From: Sphingomonas sp. BK580
GTDB lineage: Bacteria > Pseudomonadota > Alphaproteobacteria > Sphingomonadales > Sphingomonadaceae
Assembly: GCF_014194975.1 (NCBI RefSeq)
Contig: NZ_JACIAY010000003.1
Location: forward strand, 372,001 to 436,000
Direction of reading: 5' to 3'
DNA length: 64,000 nt
Part shown: piece by piece, positions 58,196 to 64,000 of the stretch
How positions within the stretch are numbered: the first letter of the stretch is position 1
Layout of the letters: each line of letters begins with the position of its first letter
Position numbers and translations under genes: made by a program
The notes under the pieces: generated by a model
Told to the model about the DNA's origin: nothing
The model's input: the letters and a program-made list of their open reading frames with translations, nothing else
Database searches by the model: none

Positions 58196-59296
58196 ATGGG
58201 TTTCCGCTGCGGCATCGTGGGCCTGCCCAACGTCGGCAAGTCCACCCTCTTCAACGCGCTGACCGAGACGGCCGCGGCGCAGGCCGCCAATTATCCGTTC
58301 TGCACGATCGAGCCGAACGTCGGCAACGTCGGCGTGCCCGACCCGCGGCTCGCCAAGCTGGCCGAGATCGCCAAGTCGGCCAAAGTGATCGAGACTCAGC
58401 TCGGCTTCGTCGACATCGCCGGTCTGGTGCGCGGCGCCAGCAAGGGCGAGGGCCTGGGCAACCAGTTCCTCGGCAACATCCGCGAGGTCGACGCGATCGT
58501 CCACGTGCTGCGCTGCTTCGAGAACGACGACATCCAGCACGTCGACAATCGCGTCGACCCGATCGCCGACGCCGAGACGGTCGAGACCGAGCTGATGCTC
58601 TCCGACCTGGAGAGTCTCGAGAAACGCGTTCCCAACCTCGCCAAGAAGGGTCAGCAGGGCGACAAGGAGGCCAAGCTCGCCGCGGTCGTGCTCGGGCGCG
58701 CGCTCGACCTGCTCCGCGACGGCAAGCCCGCGCGGCTGACCGAGGCGAACGACGCCGAGGAGGCGCGCGTGCTCGATCAGGCGCAGCTGCTCACCGCCAA
58801 GCCGGTGCTGTACGTCTGCAACGTCAACGAGGAGCATGCCGCGGCGGGCAACGATTACTCCGCGCGCGTCTTCGCCAAGGCCAGGGCAGAGGGCGCGCAG
58901 GCGGTGGTGGTCTCGGCCGCGATCGAGGCCGAGATCGCGACCATGCCCGCGGACGAGCGGGGCGAGTTTCTGTCCGAGCTCGGGCTGGAGGAGACCGGAC
59001 TCGCGCGCGTGATTCGCGCCGGGTACGAATTGCTCCACCTGCTCACTTTCTTCACCGTCGGCCCGAAGGAGGCGCGCGCCTGGACGATCGAGGCGGGCTC
59101 CAAGGCGCCGCAGGCGGCCGGCGCGATCCACTCCGATTTCGAGCGCGGCTTCATCCGCGCCGAGACGATCGCGTTCGACGATTATGTCAGCTGCGGCGGC
59201 GAGGCGGGCGCGCGCGACGCGGGCAAGCTGCGGCAGGAGGGCAAGGAATATGTCGTCCACGACGGCGACGTCATGCTGTTCCGCTTCAACGTGTGA
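58196..59296 (+). CDS. ychF: Obg-family GTPase/ATPase YchF
   Basis: 366 residues. G1 is [16 protein letters not shown], followed by the switch region [21 protein letters not shown] and G3 [21 protein letters not shown]. The NVNE-type G4 ([13 protein letters not shown]) marks the ATP-preferring YchF branch. The C-terminal TGS-like domain ends [37 protein letters not shown]. It binds ribosomes and acts in stress responses. Start and length are conserved. Confidence 0.97.
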   Translation: MGFRCGIVGLPNVGKSTLFNALTETAAAQAANYPFCTIEPNVGNVGVPDPRLAKLAEIAKSAKVIETQLGFVDIAGLVRGASKGEGLGNQFLGNIREVDAIVHVLRCFENDDIQHVDNRVDPIADAETVETELMLSDLESLEKRVPNLAKKGQQGDKEAKLAAVVLGRALDLLRDGKPARLTEANDAEEARVLDQAQLLTAKPVLYVCNVNEEHAAAGNDYSARVFAKARAEGAQAVVVSAAIEAEIATMPADERGEFLSELGLEETGLARVIRAGYELLHLLTFFTVGPKEARAWTIEAGSKAPQAAGAIHSDFERGFIRAETIAFDDYVSCGGEAGARDAGKLRQEGKEYVVHDGDVMLFRFNV

Positions 59297-59362
59297 CCTC
59301 GCCGCCGGCGGTCGCGCTGGTGGTGGTCGGTCGCGTCGCCGTGGACCTGCTGTCACATACCG

Positions 59363-59620
59363 CTATTTGGCGGGCGGGCCCTTCACGACGGGCTGGTCGA
59401 GCAGGTTGGCGTAGGGCGCGCTGGTCGGGGCGCCGGGCGCGTCGCGCGGTTCCATCCACTCCGCCTCGTTGCCCGGTGCGGGCGTGATCTGCATCACCGG
59501 TGTCTTGGGCGCCGGCCCGGTCGGGCTGGGCGCGGGCGCGGCCTGGTTGCCGCCATTCTCCTTGCCGCCGCCACCGCAGGCCGCCAGGGAGAGGAGAAGC
59601 AGGAGAGGGAATGCGCGCAT
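59363..59620 (-). CDS. Small lipoprotein
   Basis: 85 residues. The signal MRAFPLLLLLSLAAC has a lipobox LAAC with Cys15, followed by GGGG, an Asn/Pro/Thr-rich middle and WMEPRDAPGAPTSAPYANLLDQPVVKGPPAK. No family recognised. It is convergent with ychF and divergent from the small secreted protein at 59697, 76 bp away. The acidic and proline-rich tail suggests an unstructured envelope peptide. Length and signal support a real gene. Confidence 0.7.
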   Translation of the reverse strand: MRAFPLLLLLSLAACGGGGKENGGNQAAPAPSPTGPAPKTPVMQITPAPGNEAEWMEPRDAPGAPTSAPYANLLDQPVVKGPPAK

Positions 59621-59696
59621 GACGGGACAAAGCGCCAGCGCGCCGCACGTTCCCGCCGGCTGGCGCGAGCGCGTGCGAGCGGCTAGGGCCGCGGCG

Positions 59697-59999
59697 ATGC
59701 TCCGGCTGTTCGTCTCGCTCCTCGCGCTGCTGCTCGCGCTCCCCGCGACGGCGGCACCGGCGTGCCACGAGCCCACCGTCGCGATGTCAGCGCCGGTCCA
59801 GCACCACGAGCACCGGCCCGCCGCCCCCGCGTCGGCGGCGGCGCACGATTGCCTCGGCTGCGTGCCGCCACTCGATCTCGCGGGCGGCATCGTCGTGTCA
59901 CCGTGGCGCCCGGCCGAGCGGCAGCGGCCGCCGATGCGCGCGAGCATGACCGCCGGCGCGCTGCTGGTGCCGCTCTCCCCGCCTCCGCGCGCGGCGTGA
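59697..59999 (+). CDS. Small secreted Cys/His protein
   Basis: 100 residues. A signal peptide (LRLFVSLLALLLALPATAAP) is followed by a mature region with His and Cys clusters: CHEPTVAMSAPVQHHEHRP and HDCLGCVPPLDLAGG. The CxxC and HHEH groups suggest a metal or redox role. It is 52 bp upstream of the His/Met-rich outer-membrane protein gene and probably in the same transcript. An earlier in-frame start (59619) would bury the signal. Similar short proteins with Cys/His pairs occur in copper-response loci, but I cannot name the family with certainty. Confidence 0.65.
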   Translation: MLRLFVSLLALLLALPATAAPACHEPTVAMSAPVQHHEHRPAAPASAAAHDCLGCVPPLDLAGGIVVSPWRPAERQRPPMRASMTAGALLVPLSPPPRAA

Positions 60000-60051
60000 A
60001 CCACCGGGGCGATGCGCCCCGGTCCGTCATGTCTGCAACCGGAGAATATCG

Positions 60052-61530
60052 ATGTTCCGCCACACCCTGCGTGCCGCCGCCGCGGCCGCTGCCCTGTGCC
60101 CGACGCTGGCGTCGGCGCAGCACCACCCGCCCGTCTCCGCACAGAAGCCCTCGCCCACGCCTGACCCCGGTCCGGGCGACGCCGATCCGATGGATCATCG
60201 CGCGATGGATCATCACGCGCTGGGTCATGCCGGCACGACGCCGGACGCTTCAGGCACGTCCCACGATCACGCCGGCATGGACGACATGGTGCCGGCGCTC
60301 ACCGCACCGACCAGGTGGCGCGACGCATCCGACGCCGCTCTGGCCCACGCGCCCGAGGGTGCCGCCATGCCTGGCATGACGATGGGCACCGCCGCCGGCT
60401 GGTACACGCCCGGCAGCGGCACCGCGCGCAACCCCGCCGGCGAGGGGCCGATGCGCGGGGCGATGCTTCACGTCGGCGACTGGATGCTGATGGCGCACGG
60501 TTACGCCTGGACGATGGTCACCGATCAGGGCGGTCCGCGCGGCGGTGACGGCGCCTATGTGCAATCCATGGCCATGATCATGGCCGACAACGATCTGACC
60601 GATCGGGTTCACCTCCAGCTCCGCGGCATGGGGAGCCTGGAGCCCGCGATGGGCGCGCGCGGCTACCCCAACCTCCTCGCCACCGGCGAGACCGCGAACG
60701 GCCGCGCGCTGGTCGACCGCCAGCACCCGCACGACCTGTTCATGGAGCTGGCCGCGCGGCTCGACTATCGGCTCGGCGGCGACACCAGCCTGTTCGTCTA
60801 CGCCGCCCCCGTCGGCGAGCCCGCCCTGGGGCCGAGCGCCTTCATGCACCGCGGCTCGGCACGCTACCTCCCGATGTCGCCGATCACGCACCATTGGTTC
60901 GACTCGACCCACATCACCTATGGCGTGCTCACCGCGGGCGTCTCCGCGCCCAAGGTCCAGCTGGAGGGTTCGTGGTTTAAGGGCCGCGAGCCCGACGAGC
61001 GGCGCTGGGGCTTCGATCCCGTGCGGCTCGACTCGTGGAGCGTGCGCGGCACCTGGACGCCTTCGCCCTATGTCGCACTGCAGGTCAGCCACGGCCGGCT
61101 GAAGGAGCCCGAGGCGCTCCATCCCGGCGAGGACGAGGATCGTACCACCGCGAGCGTGCAATATGCCCGCGCCGGGTTGGCGACGACGCTGGCCTGGTCG
61201 CGCAAGGATCGCCAGCCCGGCGAGGTGCTCGACGCCTTCCTCGCCGAGGCGACCTACGAGCTGACCCCGCGGCACGCGGTCTTCGCGCGGGTGGAGAATG
61301 TCGCCAACGACGAACTCTTCCCCGACCACGACGATTCGCTCCACGACCGGCGCTTCCGCGTCACCAAGGCGGAGGCGGGCTATGCCTATCGGCTGCCGAT
61401 CGTCGGGCCGCTCGGCGTCGCGCTGGGCGGCACGGTCGCGGCCTATGCCAAGCCGGCGGCGCTCGACGCCGTCTATGGCGACTCGCCGGTGAGCTGGACG
61501 CTGTTCGCCAAGTTCGCGGTCGGCCTCTAG
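60052..61530 (+). CDS. Putative outer-membrane protein with His/Met-rich N-terminus (metal handling)
   Basis: 492 residues. The signal peptide (LRAAAAAAALCPTLASAQ) is followed by a His/Met/Asp-rich stretch (about residues 22-105: QHHPPV, DPMDHRAMDHHALGHAG, SHDHAGMDDM, MPGMTMGT), typical of copper or silver binding segments. The rest (about 115-492) has alternating strand patterns (MLMAHGYAWTMV, HLQLRGMGSLEPAMG, ITYGVLTAGVSAPKVQLEGSWFKGREPDERRW, FARVENVANDELF), as in outer-membrane beta-barrels. Not CopB by sequence memory, but similar in layout. A Rho-independent terminator follows. No metal regulator lies next to it. Confidence 0.72.
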   Translation: MFRHTLRAAAAAAALCPTLASAQHHPPVSAQKPSPTPDPGPGDADPMDHRAMDHHALGHAGTTPDASGTSHDHAGMDDMVPALTAPTRWRDASDAALAHAPEGAAMPGMTMGTAAGWYTPGSGTARNPAGEGPMRGAMLHVGDWMLMAHGYAWTMVTDQGGPRGGDGAYVQSMAMIMADNDLTDRVHLQLRGMGSLEPAMGARGYPNLLATGETANGRALVDRQHPHDLFMELAARLDYRLGGDTSLFVYAAPVGEPALGPSAFMHRGSARYLPMSPITHHWFDSTHITYGVLTAGVSAPKVQLEGSWFKGREPDERRWGFDPVRLDSWSVRGTWTPSPYVALQVSHGRLKEPEALHPGEDEDRTTASVQYARAGLATTLAWSRKDRQPGEVLDAFLAEATYELTPRHAVFARVENVANDELFPDHDDSLHDRRFRVTKAEAGYAYRLPIVGPLGVALGGTVAAYAKPAALDAVYGDSPVSWTLFAKFAVGL

Positions 61531-61545
61531 CGGCCGCGGCCCCTC

Positions 61546-61582
61546 GTCTCGCGACGGCGGGCTCCGTCGCCGCGAGACTTTT
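61546..61582 (+). terminator. Rho-independent terminator after the His/Met-rich protein gene
   Basis: Stem GTCTCGCG / CGCGAGAC with inner ACGG/CCGT pairing is followed by TTTT, 16 bp after the stop. It is the clearest intrinsic terminator on the plus strand and marks the end of the 59697-61530 unit. Confidence 0.85.
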
Positions 61583-61613
61583 CCCCGTCATCGCAGCGGC
61601 GTAAGCGCCCGGC

Positions 61614-62951
61614 ATGACGCTACGCCCGCTTCTCGCCGCCGCGCTCCTCACCCTCGGCGCCTGCGCCTATCCCTATACGCCGCCGTCCTTGCCGCCGGTG
61701 ACCGCGCCCGCGTCGCCTGCCCCGTCTCCCGCCGCTCACGCGGGTGCCGCGGCACCGACGGCGCGCGCGCCCGTCCCCACCCCGGTGACGATCCTCGTCT
61801 CAATTGACGGCTTCCGCCCCGACTATCTCGCCCGCGGCGTCACCCCGCGGCTCTCGGCGCTCGCTGCCGGCGGGGTCAGCGCGGCGATGCGGCCCTCCTT
61901 CCCGTCCAAGACCTTCCCCAATCACTGGACGCTCGTCACCGGGCTGGTGCCGGACCGGCACGGGATCGTCGCCAATCGAATGGAGGACAAGGCGCGGCCC
62001 GGCGAGACCTTCACCATGGCAACCGACGATCCGTTCTGGTGGAACGCCGCCGAACCCTTGTGGGTCACCGCCGAGCGCGCCGGCATGCCGACCGCGACGA
62101 TGTTCTGGCCGGGCTCGAACGTCGCCTGGGGCGGCATGCGCGATCCCGCCCGCCCGCACGAGCGCGCCGGCGTCCGCCCGCGCGACTGGCAGCAGTACAA
62201 CGAGGCGGTGAGCGACCGACAGCGAGTCGAGGCGGTGGTCGACTGGCTGCGGCGCCCGCCAGAGGCACGACCGCGGTTCGTCACGCTCTACTTCGACGAG
62301 GTCGACACCGCCGGCCACGATTACGGCCCTACTGACCAGCGAACCCTGGCTTCGGTCGCCGCTGTCGACGCGAGCGTCGGTCGACTGGTGGACGGACTCG
62401 CCGCGTTGGGTCAGTCCGCCAACCTCGTGATCGTCTCCGACCATGGCATGGCGCCGATCGCGCCCGAGCGGCGCATCGCGATCGAGTCGATCGTCCCGGC
62501 GACCGACGCGCGGGTGGTCGAGAGCGGCCCCTATGCGACGTTCGCGCCGCTGCCTGGACGCGACGCGGCGGTGGCGCAGGCGCTGCTGCGCCCGCACCCG
62601 CACATGGCATGCTGGCGCAAGGAGGCGCTGCCGGCGCGCTTCCGCTATGGCCGCAACGCGCGCGTGCCCGCCTTCCTCTGCCTGGCCGAGGACGGTGCCG
62701 CGGGCGGCTGGATCCTCGCGAGGAACGCGACCGACGAGGCCACCCATCGCGGCGCGCACGGCTATGACAACGACTCACCGGACATGCGCGCATTGTTCAT
62801 CGCCAACGGGCCGTCCTTCGCCGCGGGCGAGCGGCTGCCGACCTTCGACAACACCGACGTGGCGCCGCTGCTGCGCGACCTGCTCGGCCTGCCCGCCGGC
62901 GTCGGGCTGGACGGCGACGTCGCGCCGTTCCGCCGCGTGCTGCGGCGCTGA
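61614..62951 (+). CDS. NPP-type nucleotide pyrophosphatase/phosphodiesterase lipoprotein
   Basis: 445 residues. A lipoprotein signal with TLGAC (Cys17) is followed by a Pro/Ala-rich linker and an alkaline-phosphatase-fold domain of the ENPP family. Asp65 in VSIDGFRPDYL and nucleophile Thr100 in PSFPSKTFPNHWTLVTG are the metal and catalytic residues; DEVDTAGHDYGP, VSDHGMAP and GAHGYDNDSPDM supply the other zinc ligands. It hydrolyses phosphodiester or pyrophosphate bonds in nucleotides or similar compounds in the periplasm. It lies after the terminator at 61546-61582 and so has its own promoter. Confidence 0.93.
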   Translation: MTLRPLLAAALLTLGACAYPYTPPSLPPVTAPASPAPSPAAHAGAAAPTARAPVPTPVTILVSIDGFRPDYLARGVTPRLSALAAGGVSAAMRPSFPSKTFPNHWTLVTGLVPDRHGIVANRMEDKARPGETFTMATDDPFWWNAAEPLWVTAERAGMPTATMFWPGSNVAWGGMRDPARPHERAGVRPRDWQQYNEAVSDRQRVEAVVDWLRRPPEARPRFVTLYFDEVDTAGHDYGPTDQRTLASVAAVDASVGRLVDGLAALGQSANLVIVSDHGMAPIAPERRIAIESIVPATDARVVESGPYATFAPLPGRDAAVAQALLRPHPHMACWRKEALPARFRYGRNARVPAFLCLAEDGAAGGWILARNATDEATHRGAHGYDNDSPDMRALFIANGPSFAAGERLPTFDNTDVAPLLRDLLGLPAGVGLDGDVAPFRRVLRR

Positions 62952-63022
62952 CGAGCGCCGCAGCCGCTTGAACCAAGGACGGGGATCTGGCGATATGAGA
63001 TCGCGAGAGGAGAGCGGCGCGG

Positions 63023-63472
63023 GTGCAATATTTCGAGGACATCGCGGTCGGCGCGACCGCCCGCTTCGGCGACTATGCCGTCACGCGTGACGAGGTGATC
63101 GAGTTCGCGCGCAAGTTCGATCCCCAACCATTTCATCTCTCCGACGAGGCCGCGGCGGCGACGCATTTCGGTCGGCTCTCGGCGAGCGGCTGGCACAGCT
63201 GCGCGATGGTGATGGCGATGCTGGTCGAGCACTTGCGCGCGATCGAGCAGGCCGGGCTCGGCTCGCCCGGCATCGACGAGCTGCGCTGGCTCACGCCGAT
63301 CTATCCGGGCGACCGGCTACGCTGCGAGACCGAGGTGCTCGACAAGCGCGTCTCACGCTCCCGACCCGAGATGGGGATCTACAAGAGCCGCCTCACCGCC
63401 TTCAACCAGCACGACGTCGCGGTGCTGACGATGGTGTCCAACGCGCTGATCGCGACGCGGCCGACCGGTTGA
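63023..63472 (+). CDS. MaoC-like hotdog-fold dehydratase
   Basis: 149 residues. MaoC family: YFEDIAVGATARFGDYAVTRDEVIEFARKFDPQPFHLSDEAAAATHFGRLSASGWHSCAMVMAMLV is the R-specific enoyl-CoA hydratase pattern with the catalytic Asp and His (DPQPFHxxxxxA). It acts on acyl-CoAs in fatty-acid or branched-chain metabolism; the substrate is unknown. The GTG start at 63023 has GAGAGGAGAG upstream. It stands alone. Confidence 0.92.
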   Translation: MQYFEDIAVGATARFGDYAVTRDEVIEFARKFDPQPFHLSDEAAAATHFGRLSASGWHSCAMVMAMLVEHLRAIEQAGLGSPGIDELRWLTPIYPGDRLRCETEVLDKRVSRSRPEMGIYKSRLTAFNQHDVAVLTMVSNALIATRPTG

Positions 63473-63480
63473 GGGTCGCC

Positions 63481-63506
63481 ATGCTCCTGCGCACGCAGGA
63501 GCCCAG
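63481..63506. repeat. Dispersed palindrome family A, copy 4 (single arm)
   Basis: GCTCCTGCG / CGCAGGAGC, a perfect 9-bp stem, followed by CCCAG as in the left arms of copies 2 and 3. It lies 8 bp after the maoC stop, between convergent genes, and could serve as a terminator for both. Confidence 0.65.
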
Positions 63507-63589
63507 CACGACGGAGCGACGCCCCCGCGGCTGGCCCCCGCAACCGCAGGCGCACGGCGGCGCGAGGCGTTACCCTCGCCTCAGCCTCG

Positions 63590-64000
63590 TTACCGCTGGA
63601 GCGCGGCCACGCCCGGCAGCTCGCGGCCTTCCATCCACTCCAGGAAGGCACCGCCAGCGGTCGAGACGAAGCTGAACTGCTCGGCCACCCCTGCCTGGTT
63701 GAGCGCCGCGACGGTGTCGCCGCCGCCCGCGACCGAGACGAGGCTGCCCTCCTTGGTCAGCGCCGCCGCGGTGCGCGCCAGCGCCACGGTCGCGGCGTCG
63801 AACGGCGGCGTCTCGAAGGCGCCGAGCGGGCCGTTCCACACGAGCGTGCGGCAGGTCTTGAGCACGTCGCCCAGCGCCTCCACCGCGGCAGGACCGACGT
63901 CGAGGATCATCTCGTCGGCGGCGACCTCGTGGACGTTGACGGTGCGCACCGGCGGGTTGGCGCGAAACTCGGTCGCGACCACCACGTCATAGGGCAGGTG
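63590..64000 (-). CDS. pgk: Phosphoglycerate kinase, C-terminal part (cut by window edge)
   Basis: The last 136 residues of phosphoglycerate kinase, which makes ATP from 1,3-bisphosphoglycerate in glycolysis. Signatures: [46 protein letters not shown] and the nucleotide-binding loop [46 protein letters not shown]. The frame runs open to the edge ([12 protein letters not shown]), so the gene starts to the right of the window. Note that the GTG at 63985 is not the true start. Confidence 0.97.
   Translation of the reverse strand, partial: HLPYDVVVATEFRANPPVRTVNVHEVAADEMILDVGPAAVEALGDVLKTCRTLVWNGPLGAFETPPFDAATVALARTAAALTKEGSLVSVAGGGDTVAALNQAGVAEQFSFVSTAGGAFLEWMEGRELPGVAALQR

Noticed and set aside
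60052..61530. Calling the His/Met-rich protein CopB
   Set aside because: Only the metal-rich N-terminus is CopB-like; the barrel region lacks the CopB sequence pattern I know, and no copA multicopper oxidase is adjacent.
63985..64000. GTG at 63985 as a start of a short protein
   Set aside because: The frame continues upstream as pgk ([12 protein letters not shown]) to the window edge, so this is an internal codon.

Overview
The window is about 64 kb of very GC-rich, densely coding DNA from an alphaproteobacterium, most probably a Sphingomonas-like member of the Sphingomonadaceae. This rests on several features: the split F0 ATP synthase operon with both b' and b subunits (atpI-B-E-b'-b), the alphaproteobacterial AddA/AddB helicase-nuclease pair, a DivL-like tyrosine 'histidine kinase', amgK-murU peptidoglycan recycling genes, a large TonB-dependent receptor, and GTGA/ATGA start-stop overlaps throughout. 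I see no tRNA, rRNA, CRISPR array, prophage or insertion sequence. Two genes are cut by the window edges: the SIS-domain deaminase at the left and pgk at the right.

Layout. 1-6.4 kb: an N-acetylglucosamine PTS operon (SIS deaminase, nagA, an EIIA-HPr-EI fusion, and an EIICB with a second, cysteine-less EIIB copy). 6.5-7.2 kb: a lone vapD-type gene and thioredoxin. 7.2-18.2 kb: a tightly overlapping minus-strand operon, divL-like kinase > tsaE > amgK > murU > addB > addA, joining cell-cycle signalling, tRNA modification, cell-wall sugar recycling and double-strand break repair. 18.3-21.3 kb: TonB-dependent receptor. 21.4-26.5 kb: ahcY with a perfect 20-bp palindrome upstream, yqgE, a Prx5-type peroxiredoxin, AMP nucleosidase and a histone H1-like membrane protein. 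26.8-29.7 kb: metZ-apaG-lysR-GNAT operon. 29.9-37.1 kb: GT39 mannosyltransferase, leuB, recO, uvrC and a secreted DUF885 metallopeptidase-like protein. 37.5-40.1 kb: F0 operon. 40.2-43.9 kb: ydbH-ynbE-ydbL envelope lipid-transport operon. 44-48.8 kb: radC, purB, bactofilin with an M23 peptidase, mobA. 48.7-51.8 kb: GntR regulator divergent from a two-gene glycosidase operon (GH5-like, GH43). 52-58.1 kb: emrA-emrB-nodT tripartite drug efflux operon, an unrecognised 301-residue gene, and a TetR regulator. 58.2-64 kb: ychF, a small lipoprotein, a probable metal-handling pair (a Cys/His secreted peptide and a His/Met-rich outer-membrane protein), an NPP-type phosphodiesterase, MaoC dehydratase, and the end of pgk.

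Two linked themes are amino-sugar use (the nag PTS operon and amgK/murU, 8 kb apart) and the cell envelope (YdbH system, bactofilin/M23, TonB receptor, efflux). Most intergenic gaps are short. The longer ones carry three families of dispersed palindromic repeats, which account for much of the non-coding DNA. Nothing here is a clearly new multi-gene system. The best leads are the tyrosine-for-histidine kinase, the duplicated EIIB domain with histidine in place of cysteine, the orphan VapD, the His/Met-rich outer-membrane gene pair, and the unrecognised gene at 56349-57254.
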